A stretch of 64,000 nucleotides of DNA from an uncultured Buttiauxella sp. (GCA_946480445.1 CAMLJN010000012.1:1-64000), one strand, 5' to 3'. Positions 8,137 to 20,568 are shown, counted from the first letter of the stretch. Notes: generated from the sequence alone by a model not told the origin. Made by a program: numbers and translations.

Positions 8137-9510
8137 TTATATCAGACGGGCTTTTGCATCCGCAATGGCCTGAGCAACCTGCTTAGGCGAAACGCCACCT
8201 TTAGCGGCACGTTTATCCAGACAAGACTGCAAGGCCAGAATAGCGTACACATCATCGCTAATGGCCGCGCTGAATTTTTGCAGATCGGTAAGCGAAAGCG
8301 CTTCTAAGGCTTTGCCCTGACGAATAGCCTCAACCACAGCTTCACCCACAATATGGTGTGCTTCGCGGAAAGGCACGCCTTTAGCGACCAGATAATCAGC
8401 CAGCTCCGTTGCGTTGGCGTAGCCCTGCTCGGCGGCCTCCTGGCAACGCGGACGTTTGACCTGAATCCCCTCCAGGACCAGCACCGCCATATACAGACAG
8501 TCAAGCCAGGTATCGAGCGCGTCAAAAAGGCCCTCTTTGTCTTCCTGCATATCTTTATTGTAGGCCAGCGGTAGCCCTTTGAGGGTCATCATCATGCCGG
8601 TCAGCGCCCCCTGCACGCGGCCACACTTGCCACGAATCAGTTCCAGCGCATCCGGGTTTTTCTTTTGCGGCATCAGTGAAGAGCCAGAGGTCACGCGGTC
8701 GGACAGCTCCACAAAGCCTGCTTCACCAGTGTTAAAGAAAATAAGGTCTTCAGCGAAGCGCGACAGGTGAACCATGCCGATAGACGCATTGGATAAAAGC
8801 TCAAGAACATGGTCACGATCGGAAACGCTGTCCAGGCTGTTGCGGGTTGCAGAAGCAAAACCTAACCAGCCCGCTAACTGCTCGCGGTCGATTTCATAGG
8901 CTGTCCCCGCCAGCGCTCCGCTGCCCAGAGGGCTGACGTCCAGACGCTCGAGGGTGCTTTGCAAGCGGCTTTCGTCCCGCGCCAGCATCTCAACATAGGC
9001 CAGGCACCAATGGGCAAACGTCACCGGCTGAGCACGTTGCAGGTGCGTATAGCCCGGCATCACCGCATCCTGGTTATGCTGTGCGGTTTCAACCAGCGCC
9101 TGCTGCACCTGACGAGTTGCCGCCAGCAGTTCGCTGATTTGCATCTTGCACCACAGTTTCAGATCGGTTGCGACCTGATCGTTGCGGCTACGGCCTGTGT
9201 GGAGCTTTTTACCCAGCGCACCAACTTTGTCGATGAGTTTACCTTCCACCCAGCTATGAATATCTTCTGCGTCACTTTCAAGAATGGCCTGCGGATTCGC
9301 CTGCACTTCTTCAAGCAATGTGTTCAGCGCCTGTTCGAGCTCTTCCTGCTCAGACTGCGTCAATACACCCACGGTAACCAGCGCTTTGGACCAGGCGACA
9401 GAACCCACAATATCCTGCTCGGCCAGGCGGTAATCAAAGCGCAATGAATCATTGAACTGTTTGAACCGCTGGTCCGCTGCCTGAGTAAAACGTCCACCCC
9501 AAAGTGCCAT
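8137..9510 (-). CDS. argH: Argininosuccinate lyase
   Basis: Last step of arginine synthesis: argininosuccinate to arginine plus fumarate, in the cytosol as a tetramer. It is 457 residues, as in E. coli. The fumarase/aspartase superfamily signature [11 protein letters not shown] (about 277-287) with the catalytic serine, [12 protein letters not shown] (about 106-117) and the substrate-binding HLQRAQP are present. It is the last gene of argCBGH. The 78-base gap from argG contains a GC-rich hairpin (about 9553-9577, GGCGGGT arms) without a T-run, so it probably shapes mRNA stability and does not end transcription. Confidence 0.98.
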   Translation of the reverse strand: MALWGGRFTQAADQRFKQFNDSLRFDYRLAEQDIVGSVAWSKALVTVGVLTQSEQEELEQALNTLLEEVQANPQAILESDAEDIHSWVEGKLIDKVGALGKKLHTGRSRNDQVATDLKLWCKMQISELLAATRQVQQALVETAQHNQDAVMPGYTHLQRAQPVTFAHWCLAYVEMLARDESRLQSTLERLDVSPLGSGALAGTAYEIDREQLAGWLGFASATRNSLDSVSDRDHVLELLSNASIGMVHLSRFAEDLIFFNTGEAGFVELSDRVTSGSSLMPQKKNPDALELIRGKCGRVQGALTGMMMTLKGLPLAYNKDMQEDKEGLFDALDTWLDCLYMAVLVLEGIQVKRPRCQEAAEQGYANATELADYLVAKGVPFREAHHIVGEAVVEAIRQGKALEALSLTDLQKFSAAISDDVYAILALQSCLDKRAAKGGVSPKQVAQAIADAKARLI

Positions 9511-9588
9511 AGTCGAGCTCCATAAATTATCTTTAATTCATTTCTTTATCGGGCGGGTAAGCATACGCCACCCGCCATCAAACGGTGA

Positions 9589-10806
9589 TTACTTCTTCAG
9601 TTCATTCAAAGCACGAATACGTGATGACAGCGAGAAGAGACGGATAAAGCCGCCCGCGTGGCTGTGGTCATACACTTCGTCTTCGCCGAAGGTAGCAAAC
9701 TCTTCGTTATACAGGCTGTTCGGTGATTTTTTCTGCGTCGCGGTCACCTGCCCTTTGTAAAGCTCCAGCACCACTTCGCCGTTCACTTCTTCAGCCAGGG
9801 ATTCAGCGGAAGCCTGCAACGATTTACGCAGCGGCGCGAACCAGCGTCCGTCGTATACGACGTAGGACATCTCCAGACCCAGCTGCTCGCGCCATTTGAA
9901 GCTATCGCGATCCAGCACCAGTTGCTCAACGCCACGCAGCGCGGCCATCATGATGGTGCCCCCTGGAGTTTCGTAGCAGCCGCGAGACTTAATGCCTACC
10001 AGACGGTTTTCAACAATATCAATGCGGCCAATGCCGTGCTTAGAGCCAATCGCGTTCAGGGTTTCCAGACACTTGAACGGGCTCATCGCTTCACCGTTAA
10101 CGGCGACCACTTTGCCCTGTTTCACGGTTACGGTAACCTGCTCGGCCTGGTCCGGCGCTTCTTTCGGATCGACGGTCCACACCCAGCAGTCTTTGTTTGG
10201 CGCATTCCATGGGCTTTCCAGCACGCCACCTTCGGTGGAGATATGCCAGGCGTTTTCATCGCGACTGTAGATTTTTTCCAGCGATGCCGTCGTTGGAATG
10301 TCACGCTCTTTCAGGTAGTCGAGCAGGGCTTCACGGGAACGCAGGTTCCACTCACGCCACGGGGCAACCACTTTCAGATGCGGAGCAAGAGCGGCCCAGG
10401 CGGATTCGAAACGCACCTGATCGTTACCTTTACCGGTTGCGCCGTGGCATAGCGCATCCGCGCCAACTTTATTCGCCACGTCCACCAGCGCTTTCGCGAT
10501 CAGCGGACGAGCCATAGAAGTGCCCAGCAAATAGCTGCCTTCATACAGCGCCCCCGTTTGCAGAACCGGATAGACATAGTCGCTAATGAACTCTTCACGC
10601 GCATCCACTACGTAGCATTCTGTCGCGCCTGAGCGCAGGGCTTTTTGCTCAACGCCTTTCAGATCTTCACGATCCTGGCCGATGTCCACCACACAGGCGA
10701 CGACTTCGCAGCCGCCGTAGTTTTCTTTCAGCCAGGGAATGATGGCCGAAGTATCAAGGCCGCCGGAGTACGCAAGTACGATTTTTTTGATGCCGTGATT
10801 TTGCAT
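9589..10806 (-). CDS. argG: Argininosuccinate synthase (short type)
   Basis: Joins citrulline and aspartate with ATP to give argininosuccinate. The PP-motif AYSGGLDTS is at about 12-20 and the ATP/citrulline-binding segment [13 protein letters not shown] at about 118-130. The 405-residue length fits the common bacterial type and not the 447-residue form encoded by the unlinked argG of E. coli. It lies between argB (29-base gap) and argH on the same strand, so it is part of an argCBGH operon expected to be ArgR-controlled from the argC-argE region. Confidence 0.96.
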   Translation of the reverse strand: MQNHGIKKIVLAYSGGLDTSAIIPWLKENYGGCEVVACVVDIGQDREDLKGVEQKALRSGATECYVVDAREEFISDYVYPVLQTGALYEGSYLLGTSMARPLIAKALVDVANKVGADALCHGATGKGNDQVRFESAWAALAPHLKVVAPWREWNLRSREALLDYLKERDIPTTASLEKIYSRDENAWHISTEGGVLESPWNAPNKDCWVWTVDPKEAPDQAEQVTVTVKQGKVVAVNGEAMSPFKCLETLNAIGSKHGIGRIDIVENRLVGIKSRGCYETPGGTIMMAALRGVEQLVLDRDSFKWREQLGLEMSYVVYDGRWFAPLRKSLQASAESLAEEVNGEVVLELYKGQVTATQKKSPNSLYNEEFATFGEDEVYDHSHAGGFIRLFSLSSRIRALNELKK

Positions 10807-10835
10807 TGTCTATTCCTTCAAATACTTTTTCTAAA

Positions 10836-11609
10836 CTAGGCCAGAATCCGGGTGCCGATTGCCACGCCGTTAAATAAAGAGGGGAGCTGATCCGCATGGC
10901 GCCAGGAGGCGATATCCACCGGACGACCCAGCGTACGGGCTGCATCCAGCGCCGCATTTACCTTCACAATCATCCCGTCGGTAATAATGCCCTGGGCAAT
11001 GAGCTGCTCGGCTTTCGCCGCCGTCATCTCAGCAATGCGTTGCCCTTTACCGTCCAGGATACCGCTTACGTCTGAGAGCAGAATCAGATCCGCACCCAGG
11101 GTTGCCGCCAGCGCCGTCGCCGCCTGGTCAGCATTCACATTCATGAGTTCACCTTCTGCCGTCACGCCGATGGAGCTGACGATGGGCAGGAAACCCGAAT
11201 CCAGTAGCGTGGTAATCAGCTTAGCTGAACCTGGCTGCGCCCGACCTACGTGGCCCAGCTCGTCGTCCAGTTTGGTGACCTTTACGCTATCGCCGTCGCC
11301 CAGGCACAGGCCGACGCCGTTGATATCATGCTTCTTCGCCCACGCCAGCAACGTTTTGTTCGCCGTACCGGCCAGCGCACCGGTAATAATGTCTATCTGA
11401 TCGGCGGGCGTGACACGCAGGCCATTTTTCTTTTCCACCGGCAGGGAGAGCTTTTTCATTAACTCGTCCACCAGGCAGCCGCCGCCGTGCACGATCACCA
11501 GCGGGCGTTGATGGGACTGACGATAGTTGACAAGCGCAGTAAACAAGCGCTCCAGCGCTTCTTCGCTGTCGAGCAGTACGCCACCTAATTTGATAATTAA
11601 CGGATTCAT
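10836..11609 (-). CDS. argB: Acetylglutamate kinase
   Basis: Phosphorylates N-acetyl-L-glutamate, the second step of arginine synthesis. The start at 11607-11609 gives [20 protein letters not shown], matching E. coli; 257 residues. Amino-acid-kinase motifs KLGG (about 8-11) and VHGGG (about 40-44), and the nucleotide-site stretch [13 protein letters not shown], are intact. It lies 19 bases downstream of argC. Confidence 0.98.
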   Translation of the reverse strand: MNPLIIKLGGVLLDSEEALERLFTALVNYRQSHQRPLVIVHGGGCLVDELMKKLSLPVEKKNGLRVTPADQIDIITGALAGTANKTLLAWAKKHDINGVGLCLGDGDSVKVTKLDDELGHVGRAQPGSAKLITTLLDSGFLPIVSSIGVTAEGELMNVNADQAATALAATLGADLILLSDVSGILDGKGQRIAEMTAAKAEQLIAQGIITDGMIVKVNAALDAARTLGRPVDIASWRHADQLPSLFNGVAIGTRILA

Positions 11610-11628
11610 GATGTCACCCGGCTGTCTG

Positions 11629-12633
11629 TTAAATAAGAGACTGCGTTTCGGCAAAACCAAAACGAATATTCAGGCACTGCACGGCCTGAGCCGACGCGCC
11701 TTTTAGCAGGTTGTCCTCGGTGGCGACGACAATCAGATGCTGGTCCTGCACGGCAAAACCAATATCGCAGAACGGCAGGCCAACCACGTTTTTCAGCGCC
11801 GGCACACCTTTATCGTACAGGCGCACCAGCGGTTTATCCTGATAGGCCTGGTTAAAAGTGTCAGCAACCTGCTGATGCGTAACACCCGCTTGCAGGCGGC
11901 AGGTTATCGTTGCCAGGATCCCGCGGGGGAAATTCCCCAGATGCGGAGTAAAGATAACCGGCGTACCAAGATGGGTAGCAATTTCCGGCTGATGACGATG
12001 GGTAAAAATACCGTAAGGCTGCAGGCTTACCTCGCAGAAGCTGTTGGAGATCGCTGCTTTGCGCCCTGCACCGCTCACCCCGCTGGTTGCGTTTATCACC
12101 GGCCACTGGTTTAAATCCAGCAGCCCTGCATCAATCAGCGGCTTCAGCGCAAGCTGGGAGGCTGTCGGATAGCATCCCGGCACGGAGATAAGGTTCGTTT
12201 CTTTTAATTTATCGGCCTGCCATTCGGCCAGGCCATAAACGGCTTGCGCAAGCAACTGCGGATGCTGATGAGTAAACCCATAATAACGCTGATAAAACTC
12301 GCCATCATTGACGCGAAAAGCCCCGGAGAGATCGATCACTACGCAGCCCGCAGCCAGGAACTGCGGTGCCAGGTCATGACTCACTTCATGAGCGGTTGCC
12401 AGGAAAACCACATCCACGCCCTGAGTAAATTCGCTGATGTCAGACATCGCCTGTAACGGCATGTCTACAATGCCTTTTAATTGCGGATGCAAATCAGACA
12501 GCATTTTTCCTGCGTCATTACTTTGCGCTGAAACCGTCAATGCGGTTATGTTCATATGAGGATGGCGATGCAGATAGGTTACAAGCTCTGCGCCTGCATA
12601 ACCGCTGGCACCTACAATCAGCGTATTCAACAT
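11629..12633 (-). CDS. argC: N-acetyl-gamma-glutamyl-phosphate reductase
   Basis: NADPH-dependent third step of arginine synthesis. It is 334 residues, the E. coli length. The Rossmann motif [10 protein letters not shown] is at 8-17 and the nucleophile Cys154 is in SVPGCYPTA. It is the first gene of the argCBGH operon, directly downstream of the ARG boxes and divergent from argE. Confidence 0.98.
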   Translation of the reverse strand: MLNTLIVGASGYAGAELVTYLHRHPHMNITALTVSAQSNDAGKMLSDLHPQLKGIVDMPLQAMSDISEFTQGVDVVFLATAHEVSHDLAPQFLAAGCVVIDLSGAFRVNDGEFYQRYYGFTHQHPQLLAQAVYGLAEWQADKLKETNLISVPGCYPTASQLALKPLIDAGLLDLNQWPVINATSGVSGAGRKAAISNSFCEVSLQPYGIFTHRHQPEIATHLGTPVIFTPHLGNFPRGILATITCRLQAGVTHQQVADTFNQAYQDKPLVRLYDKGVPALKNVVGLPFCDIGFAVQDQHLIVVATEDNLLKGASAQAVQCLNIRFGFAETQSLI

Positions 12634-12753
12634 CTGGGCTGTTCACCTTCTTACGTCGTGTTTACTAAATAAAGTGTCAGCTTTAAAGCCATCACCCAAC
12701 ATCTTGTTACTGCATTAATTTAACGGAATTTGATGTTCCATTACGGCATGCAA

Positions 12754-12790
12754 TAATGTATTTTTATTCAATATTAATGCATGATTATGT
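12754..12790. promoter_or_regulatory. Two ArgR operators (ARG boxes) between argC and argE
   Basis: Two adjacent 18-base palindromic elements: AATGTATTTTTATTCAAT (12754-12771), close to the consensus TGAAT-A/T-ATTCA, and a weaker ATTAATGCATGATTATGT (12773-12790), separated by one base in this register. The block matches the E. coli argECBH operator region and should repress both divergent arms when arginine is plentiful. Confidence 0.85.
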
Positions 12791-12819
12791 ATACTATCCT
12801 GAGCTAAGGCCTGTCAACA

Positions 12820-13971
12820 GTGAAGATGAAATTACCGCCTTTTATCGAGATTTACCGTGCGCTAATCGCGACACCTTCCATCAGCGCCACCGACAGCGCG
12901 CTGGATCAAAGCAATGAGTCTTTAATCAATTTGCTGGCCGGTTGGTTCGGCGATCTGGGTTTTAACGTCGAAGTGCAGGCCGTACCGGGCACCCGCAATA
13001 AATTCAATATGCTGGCCAGCACGGGGACAGGCGCAGGTGGACTGCTGCTGGCGGGCCATACGGATACCGTGCCGTTTGATGATGGCCGCTGGACGCGCGA
13101 TCCCTTTACGCTGACAGAACATGAAAATAAGCTGTATGGCCTCGGCACCGCAGACATGAAAGGCTTCTTTGCCTTTATTCTTGATGCGCTGCGCGATGTG
13201 GATGTCACGACGCTTAAAAAACCGCTTTATATTCTGGCGACGGCGGATGAAGAAACCACGATGGCGGGCGCGCGTTATTTCTCGGAAACCACATCTTTGC
13301 GTCCGGATTGCGCAATCATCGGCGAGCCAACCTCCCTACAGCCGGTACGTGCGCACAAAGGCCATATTTCAAATGCGATAAGAATCCTCGGCCAGTCGGG
13401 CCATTCGAGCGATCCGGCACGCGGCGTCAACGCCATCGAGCTAATGCACGATGCCATAGGCCACATCATGTCGCTGAAAAACACCCTGAAAGAGCGCTAT
13501 CACCACGCCGACTTTACCGTGCCTTATCCAACGTTAAACCTGGGGCACATCAACGGCGGCGACGCGGCGAACCGTATCTGCGCATGTTGCGAACTTCACA
13601 TGGACATTCGCCCGCTACCGGGCCTGACGTTAAACGATCTTAACGGTTTGCTGAATGAAGCGCTGGAACCGGTAAGCCAGCGCTGGCCGGGACGCCTGAC
13701 GATCTCAGAACTTCATCCGCCCATCCCCGGCTACGAATGTACGAAAGATAATCAGCTGGTACAGGTCGTGGAGAAACTGCTGGGCGCGCAAACAGAAGTC
13801 GTTAACTACTGCACCGAGGCACCTTTTATCCAGACCCTCTGCCCTACGTTAGTGTTAGGCCCGGGGTCAATTAACCAGGCGCACCAGCCGGATGAATATC
13901 TCGAAACGCGTTTTATCGAGCCAACCCGCAAACTCATCACCCAGGTGGTGCAGCATTTTTGCTTTCATTGA
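12820..13971 (+). CDS. argE: Acetylornithine deacetylase
   Basis: Zn-dependent hydrolase releasing ornithine from N-acetylornithine (M20 family). It is 383 residues. Metal ligands are visible in [10 protein letters not shown] (His near 80), GTADMKGFF (Asp near 112) and DEET (Glu near 144-145). Translation starts at a GTG (12820-12822) giving [13 protein letters not shown]. coli argE also starts with GTG at this position. It is divergent from argC and followed by a strong terminator. Confidence 0.98.
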   Translation: MKMKLPPFIEIYRALIATPSISATDSALDQSNESLINLLAGWFGDLGFNVEVQAVPGTRNKFNMLASTGTGAGGLLLAGHTDTVPFDDGRWTRDPFTLTEHENKLYGLGTADMKGFFAFILDALRDVDVTTLKKPLYILATADEETTMAGARYFSETTSLRPDCAIIGEPTSLQPVRAHKGHISNAIRILGQSGHSSDPARGVNAIELMHDAIGHIMSLKNTLKERYHHADFTVPYPTLNLGHINGGDAANRICACCELHMDIRPLPGLTLNDLNGLLNEALEPVSQRWPGRLTISELHPPIPGYECTKDNQLVQVVEKLLGAQTEVVNYCTEAPFIQTLCPTLVLGPGSINQAHQPDEYLETRFIEPTRKLITQVVQHFCFH

Positions 13972-13983
13972 AAAATAGTGTCG

Positions 13984-14005
13984 AAAGGGGTTTTCACCCC
14001 TTTTT
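13984..14005 (+). terminator. Rho-independent terminator of argE
   Basis: AAAGGGG-loop-CCCCTTTTT hairpin with a T-run, starting 13 bases after the argE stop codon. Confidence 0.85.
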
Positions 14006-14113
14006 CCACTGGAAATACAGGGATTCCTATAAGAATGCCTTATGTGCGAAGTTGGTAATTAAATTTCATAAATTCCCGGTATTTCCATGTTTGCTGAAAC
14101 GATTTCGTAGCAA

Positions 14114-14143
14114 TTGACGAAAGGGTTTTGACGTGGCTTTATA
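14114..14143 (+). promoter_or_regulatory. Candidate ppc promoter
   Basis: TTGACG (14114-14119) and TTTATA (14138-14143) with an 18-base spacer, about 65 bases before the ppc start. Fit to sigma-70 is fair. Confidence 0.4.
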
Positions 14144-14208
14144 AAAGGCGGTGTTGAGCCTTCACGGGTGAAATTAAGTTACATATAAGATTGGGTGTCT
14201 GGGGTCAT

Positions 14209-16860
14209 ATGAACGAACAGTATTCCGCTTTGCGAAGTAATGTCAGTATGCTCGGCAAGTTGCTCGGGGATACCATCAAGGATGCATTAGGTGAAAACAT
14301 TCTTGACCGGGTAGAAACCATCCGCAAATTGTCAAAGTCTTCAAGGGCAGGTAATGAAGCACACCGTCAGGAACTGTTAACCACGTTACAGAACTTGTCC
14401 AATGACGAATTGCTGCCCGTCGCCCGAGCCTTTAGCCAGTTCCTTAATCTGGCTAACACCGCCGAGCAATATCACAGCATTTCCGCCAATGGCGAAGCCG
14501 CCAGCAATCCCGAAGTTATCGCCAAAACGCTGCAAAAATTAAAAGATCAGCCAGATATTAGCGAAGCCGCAATTCGTGATGCCGTGGAATCCCTCTCGCT
14601 GGAGCTAGTGCTGACCGCCCACCCAACAGAAATCACCCGTCGCACTCTGATACACAAACTGGTGGAAGTGAACAGCTGCCTGAAGCAGCTCGATCACAGC
14701 GATATTGCCGACTATGAACGCAACCAGATCATGCGCCGTTTGCGTCAGCTGGTCGCTCAGGCATGGCACACCGATGAAATCCGTAAACACCGCCCCTCCC
14801 CGGTTGACGAAGCCAAATGGGGCTTTGCGGTGGTCGAAAACAGCCTGTGGGAAGGCGTACCAAACTATCTGCGCGAGCTTAACGAACAGCTGGAAGCCAA
14901 TCTGAACTACAAGCTGCCGGTAGATTTTGTCCCGGTACGCTTTACCTCCTGGATGGGCGGTGACCGCGACGGCAACCCGAACGTGACCGCCGACATTACG
15001 CGCCATGTACTGCTGCTCAGCCGCTGGAAAGCGACAGATCTGTTCCTGCGCGACATTCAGGTACTGATTTCCGAACTTTCCATGGTGGAGTGCACGCCGG
15101 AGCTTAGCGAGCTGGCTGGTCCCGACGCTTCGCAGGAACCGTATCGCTGCATTATGAAGGGCCTGCGCCAGCAGCTCCTGGCGACCCAGGCCTGGCTTGA
15201 AGCTCGTCTGAAAGGGCAGCGTCTGCCGAAGCCAGAAGGCTTGCTGACGCAGAATGAACAGCTGTGGGATCCGCTCTATGCCTGTTATGAATCCCTGCAA
15301 GCCTGCGGCATGGGGATCATTGCTAACGGCCAGCTGCTGGATACCCTGCGTCGCGTGAAGAGCTTCGGCGTACCGCTGGTGCGTATTGACGTTCGCCAGG
15401 AAAGTACCCGCCATACCGAAGCGCTGGGCGAAATGACCCGCTTTCTCGGCCTTGGCGATTATGAAAACTGGTCAGAAGCCGATAAACAGGCCTTCCTGAT
15501 CCGCGAGCTGAATTCCAAGCGTCCTCTGCTGCCGCGCCAGTGGGAGCCGAGCGACGATACCCGTGAAGTGCTGGAAACCTGTAAAGTTGTGGCCGAAGCG
15601 CCGCGCGGCTCTATCGCCGCGTACGTTATCTCCATGGCCAAAACACCGTCCGACGTGCTGGCTGTCCATCTTCTGCTTAAAGAAGCGGGCTGTACTTTTG
15701 CGCTGCCGGTGGCACCGCTGTTCGAAACCCTGGATGACCTTAACAACGCCGACGATGTGATGACCCAGCTGTTGAACATCGACTGGTACCGCGGCTTTAT
15801 TCAGGGCAAGCAGATGGTCATGATTGGCTATTCTGACTCCGCAAAAGACGCAGGTGTGATGGCCGCCTCCTGGGCGCAGTACCAGGCGCAGGACGCGCTA
15901 ATCAAAACCTGTGAGAAAGCAGGTATTACGCTGACCCTGTTCCACGGTCGCGGCGGTTCGATCGGTCGCGGCGGCGCGCCTGCACACGCAGCACTACTGT
16001 CCCAGCCGCCGGGCAGCCTGAAAGGCGGCCTGCGCGTGACCGAACAGGGCGAAATGATTCGCTTCAAATATGGCCTGCCGGAAATCACCATCAGCAGCCT
16101 GTCGCTTTACACCAGCGCCATCCTGGAAGCTAACCTGCTACCGCCGCCGGAGCCGAAGAAAGAGTGGAAAACAATCATGGAGGATTTGTCTGCCACCTCC
16201 TGTGATATGTACCGCGGCTATATTCGCGAGAACAAAGATTTCGTTCCTTACTTCCGTTCCGCAACCCCTGAACTGGAGCTGGGTAAACTACCGCTTGGCT
16301 CACGACCGGCCAAACGTCGTCCAAACGGTGGGGTTGAGTCGCTCCGCGCTATCCCGTGGATCTTCGCCTGGACCCAGAACCGTCTGATGCTGCCAGCCTG
16401 GCTGGGTGCCGGTGCCGCGCTGCAAAAAGTGGTGGAAGATGGCAAACAGGATGAGCTGGAAACCATGTGCCGCGACTGGCCGTTCTTCTCCACCCGCCTC
16501 GGTATGCTGGAAATGGTCTTTGCCAAGGCGGACCTGTGGCTTGCGGAGTACTACGATCAGCGCCTGGTGAAGCCGGAGCTGTGGAAACTGGGTGAACAGC
16601 TGCGTAATCAGCTGGAAGCCGACATCAAAGTGGTGCTGGCTATTGCCAACGACTCACACCTGATGGAAGACCTGCCGTGGATTGCCGAATCCATCATGCT
16701 GCGTAATATCTATACCGACCCGCTGAACGTCCTGCAGGCTGAGCTGCTGCATCGTTCGCGCCAGTCGGAAGAGAAAGGTGAAGAGCCGGATGCCCGCGTG
16801 GAGCAGGCTCTGATGGTCACCATTGCCGGCGTTGCAGCCGGAATGCGAAATACCGGTTAA
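14209..16860 (+). CDS. ppc: Phosphoenolpyruvate carboxylase
   Basis: Anaplerotic enzyme carboxylating PEP to oxaloacetate. The start at 14209 gives [16 protein letters not shown] and 883 residues, identical in length to E. coli; an upstream in-frame start at 14191 would add six residues without support. The catalytic-histidine motif [11 protein letters not shown] (about 135-145), [12 protein letters not shown] (about 579-590) and the C-terminal MRNTG are intact. It is a single-gene unit with its own terminator, convergent with metF. Confidence 0.98.
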   Translation: MNEQYSALRSNVSMLGKLLGDTIKDALGENILDRVETIRKLSKSSRAGNEAHRQELLTTLQNLSNDELLPVARAFSQFLNLANTAEQYHSISANGEAASNPEVIAKTLQKLKDQPDISEAAIRDAVESLSLELVLTAHPTEITRRTLIHKLVEVNSCLKQLDHSDIADYERNQIMRRLRQLVAQAWHTDEIRKHRPSPVDEAKWGFAVVENSLWEGVPNYLRELNEQLEANLNYKLPVDFVPVRFTSWMGGDRDGNPNVTADITRHVLLLSRWKATDLFLRDIQVLISELSMVECTPELSELAGPDASQEPYRCIMKGLRQQLLATQAWLEARLKGQRLPKPEGLLTQNEQLWDPLYACYESLQACGMGIIANGQLLDTLRRVKSFGVPLVRIDVRQESTRHTEALGEMTRFLGLGDYENWSEADKQAFLIRELNSKRPLLPRQWEPSDDTREVLETCKVVAEAPRGSIAAYVISMAKTPSDVLAVHLLLKEAGCTFALPVAPLFETLDDLNNADDVMTQLLNIDWYRGFIQGKQMVMIGYSDSAKDAGVMAASWAQYQAQDALIKTCEKAGITLTLFHGRGGSIGRGGAPAHAALLSQPPGSLKGGLRVTEQGEMIRFKYGLPEITISSLSLYTSAILEANLLPPPEPKKEWKTIMEDLSATSCDMYRGYIRENKDFVPYFRSATPELELGKLPLGSRPAKRRPNGGVESLRAIPWIFAWTQNRLMLPAWLGAGAALQKVVEDGKQDELETMCRDWPFFSTRLGMLEMVFAKADLWLAEYYDQRLVKPELWKLGEQLRNQLEADIKVVLAIANDSHLMEDLPWIAESIMLRNIYTDPLNVLQAELLHRSRQSEEKGEEPDARVEQALMVTIAGVAAGMRNTG

Positions 16861-16881
16861 TAGCAAGCCTTGCTGACAACA

Positions 16882-16910
16882 AAAACCCCGCCTTTGAGCG
16901 GGGTTTATTT
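16882..16910. terminator. ppc/metF bidirectional terminator
   Basis: Hairpin AACCCCGC-CTTTGA-GCGGGGTT flanked by an A-run on the left and a T-rich tract on the right, between the convergent ppc and metF stop codons. Confidence 0.85.
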
Positions 16911-16927
16911 TTTCTGCCCGACGGGTT

Positions 16928-17827
<900 letters not shown>

Positions 17828-17867
17828 TCATCAATCGCTTTTGTAATAATGTGTTGTTGTGTTTAGT

Positions 17868-17899
17868 TGCTATCCAGACGTTTAGACGTCCAGATAGCA
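17868..17899. promoter_or_regulatory. metF met boxes (MetJ operator)
   Basis: Four contiguous 8-mers TGCTATCC, AGACGTTT, AGACGTCC, AGATAGCA; the middle two match AGACGTCT at 6 of 8 positions. The whole 32-base block is close to a single palindrome. It lies 50 bases upstream of metF. Confidence 0.85.
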
Positions 17900-18133
17900 A
17901 GATGAAGGAAAAGCGGAAGGCCGTCAACTGAAATATCACTACGTGGACTGAGGAATTCTCACCCAACTTGAAATTTGTTCATACATACGGAGAAGCGCTG
18001 GGGCGAAGGGCGCTGACGCAAGGCCAGGCTAAAGAGACAGGGGGAAAAGACAGGGCGGAAGTGAATGCTATCCACCCTGCAAAGCGGTTCAGGAGCTGTT
18101 ACAGGGCGGACACTACGGCTTTCAGCCGGAGAA
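17900..18133. other. metL-metF intergenic stretch without a gene
   Basis: Together with the metF leader this gap spans 315 bases. Beyond the met boxes it contains a small hairpin (about 18115-18127, CGGCT/AGCCG) just after metL that lacks a T-run. I see no open frame with a ribosome site here. Confidence 0.5.
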
Positions 18134-20566
18134 CTACAGCAGCTGGGCCAGACGGTTGAGATCCGACTGAATCGCACCCGCGGTAACATCACGCCCCGCG
18201 CCCGGACCACGGATAACCAGCGGGTTATCGCGATACCAGCGGCTTTCAATGGCGAAGACGTTGTCGCAAGGCAGCAGCGCCGCCAGAGGATGCTCAGGAC
18301 GAACCGCCTCCACGCCAACACGAGCCTTGCCGTTGGCATCAAAGCGCGCCACGTAGCGCAGCACCAGGCCCATCTCCTGCGCAGCTTCCAGGCGCTGCAC
18401 CATCTGCTCATTAAGCTCGTCGCCGTTTTCGAAGAAATGATCCACCGATCCTTCTTCGCTGCCGTTTGGCACCAGCGACTCAACCCGCACCTGGTCGGGT
18501 TCAATGTCGTAACCAGCCTCACGCGCCAGGATCACCAGCTTGCGCATAACATCCTTACCGGAAAGATCGACGCGCGGATCGGGTTCGGTGAGTCCTTGTT
18601 GCCAGGCCTGATCGACCAGATCCGTGAACGGCACGGTGCCGTCAAATTGCAGGAACAGCCAGGAAAGCGTACCGGAGAAGATGCCGCTGATGGCAAGGAT
18701 CGCATCACCGCTGTCGCGCAGGTCGCGAACCGTGTGGTTTACCGGCAGGCCTGCCCCGACGGTGGCGTTATACAGCCAGTGACGACCCGTTTTCTCAAAC
18801 GCATCGCGGATCTGGCGATATTTCTGTCCGTTCCCTGCCCCGGCCAGCTTGTTGGCGCTGATGACGTGGAAACCGTGGCTGGCGAAATCGAGATATTGAT
18901 CGGCAAGCTGCTCGCTTGCCGTCACGTCCAGCACAACCAGATCGTCGTACGGGTGCGCCCGCATCCACAGGAACAGCGACTCTTCATCCTGCTCAACCGC
19001 TTCGTCGTTAAAGAAGGCTAACGCCCGACTGGCATCCAACCCCTCATAGTTCAGCAGGCTACGACGGCTGTCGACTACGCCCGCCAGCACAAACTCAAAT
19101 CCTGTACGCGCCGAGATAGTTTCCTGCTCGCGAGCAAAGAGCTCCAGCCAGCGTGAACCAATATTTCCTTTGCCAAACAGCACGAGGCCGATACGTTTTT
19201 CAGCGCGGAACAGCGACTTGTGCAGACCCTGAATCAGATTTTCGGTTGGCCCGCCGCGCAGCACGGCAACCATGCTGATGCCATCTTCGGACTGCCAGAT
19301 AAACTCAACCGGATGATCTTTAAGCTGCTGCCAGAAACGGTGGCTGTGCAGAGGGTTACGGCAAACGCCAGCCCCTACCATCGCCACCAGCGCCAGACCT
19401 TCACGCAGACGTACTTCTCCCGGTAAACCTGCATCCTGCAATATTTGCAGCGCACTGTTCACGACTTCCGAGGTGTAGCAAAGTTGCAGCAGGTTACGAT
19501 CCGGGTGAACCCCAATAGCCAAAGGACGGACCTGCGCACGTTTGAGTAAGGTATCAAGCTCATTGCGGGCCAGTTTGAAGTCCTGGTGCGGCGCAACCTG
19601 GAATTCAATCAGGCAAATATCATCATGGCTGGTCACGATGCGCGCCCCCGTACCGGATGCCAGAACGCGTTCGATGCGGGTTGAGCCTTGCTCCGGGGAA
19701 TAGCTACAGCGCAGCTGGAGATCGATGTCGCTGCCGGAAACAGGCTGTAGCGTACGGGCGTGCAGCACCGGCGCAGCCAGACGCGCCAGTTCGCTGGCTT
19801 CGTCCAGACGTAACAGCGGCAGCAGGCAGGCATCTTTAACTTTGCGCGGATCGGCGCTGTAAACCCCGGCCACGTCACTCCAGATGGTGACGCGTGAAAC
19901 GCCAGCCAGCGCGCCAATCTGCGTAGCTGAATAGTCAGAGCCGTTACGCCCCAGCAGCACCGTCTCACCCGCGTCGTTACGGCAGATAAAGCCGGTTACC
20001 ACGAGGCGTTTGTGCGGATGCTGGGCCATCAGCTCTTGCAGGAGGGGCCAGGATAATCCTTCATTAACCTGAGGCTGTGCCGCACGTTCGGCACGCATAA
20101 ATTCGCGCGCATCAAGCCAGGCCGCCTCAATCCCCTGGAGGTTGAGCACCGCAGACATCAGCCTTGCAGACCAGATCTCGCCGTGTCCTACCACTTCGGC
20201 ATACACCGCATCGGTCATTTTGCCGTCCAGCAATCCGGCCAGGCGCTCCAGATCGCGAATAAACTCGCTAATCAGGCCATCCGCTACCTCCGGCGGCAGC
20301 AAACCGCCGATAAGCTCGCTTTGATAGCGGCGCAGCGCCTGCTGAACCTGATGAGCTGATAGCCTGTCGCTTTGGCTCAGCTTGAGCCAGCTTATCAGCT
20401 GGTTGGTCGTGCTGCCCGCTGCGGACACCACCATCATGTCACCCGGTCTGGAATACTCGCTCATGATACCTGCCACGCGCAGGTAACATTTCACATCTGC
20501 AAGACTACTGCCGCCAAACTTGTGCAGTTGACGAACCGGCGTCCCTGCTGGTGCTGAAACACTCAT
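18134..20566 (-). CDS. metL: Bifunctional aspartokinase II / homoserine dehydrogenase II
   Basis: Catalyses the first and third steps of the aspartate pathway toward methionine. The 810 residues equal E. coli MetL. The N-terminal kinase domain has KFGGSSLAD (about 16-24) and GRNGSDYSAT; a central regulatory region follows. The C-terminal dehydrogenase domain begins near FGKGNIGSRW (about 463) and includes the SANKLAGAG and GTLSWLF segments. It is 2 bases downstream of metB (metBL operon) and thus under MetJ control from the metB-metJ region. Confidence 0.98.
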   Translation of the reverse strand: MSVSAPAGTPVRQLHKFGGSSLADVKCYLRVAGIMSEYSRPGDMMVVSAAGSTTNQLISWLKLSQSDRLSAHQVQQALRRYQSELIGGLLPPEVADGLISEFIRDLERLAGLLDGKMTDAVYAEVVGHGEIWSARLMSAVLNLQGIEAAWLDAREFMRAERAAQPQVNEGLSWPLLQELMAQHPHKRLVVTGFICRNDAGETVLLGRNGSDYSATQIGALAGVSRVTIWSDVAGVYSADPRKVKDACLLPLLRLDEASELARLAAPVLHARTLQPVSGSDIDLQLRCSYSPEQGSTRIERVLASGTGARIVTSHDDICLIEFQVAPHQDFKLARNELDTLLKRAQVRPLAIGVHPDRNLLQLCYTSEVVNSALQILQDAGLPGEVRLREGLALVAMVGAGVCRNPLHSHRFWQQLKDHPVEFIWQSEDGISMVAVLRGGPTENLIQGLHKSLFRAEKRIGLVLFGKGNIGSRWLELFAREQETISARTGFEFVLAGVVDSRRSLLNYEGLDASRALAFFNDEAVEQDEESLFLWMRAHPYDDLVVLDVTASEQLADQYLDFASHGFHVISANKLAGAGNGQKYRQIRDAFEKTGRHWLYNATVGAGLPVNHTVRDLRDSGDAILAISGIFSGTLSWLFLQFDGTVPFTDLVDQAWQQGLTEPDPRVDLSGKDVMRKLVILAREAGYDIEPDQVRVESLVPNGSEEGSVDHFFENGDELNEQMVQRLEAAQEMGLVLRYVARFDANGKARVGVEAVRPEHPLAALLPCDNVFAIESRWYRDNPLVIRGPGAGRDVTAGAIQSDLNRLAQLL

Positions 20567-20568
20567 GC

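Noticed and set aside
14605..15414. A 269-codon minus-strand open frame inside ppc
   Set aside because: Antisense to conserved ppc sequence, no independent support.
18065..19021. A 318-codon open frame on the plus strand antisense to metL
   Set aside because: Entirely inside the well-supported metL gene, with no ribosome site; a shadow frame of GC-rich coding sequence.
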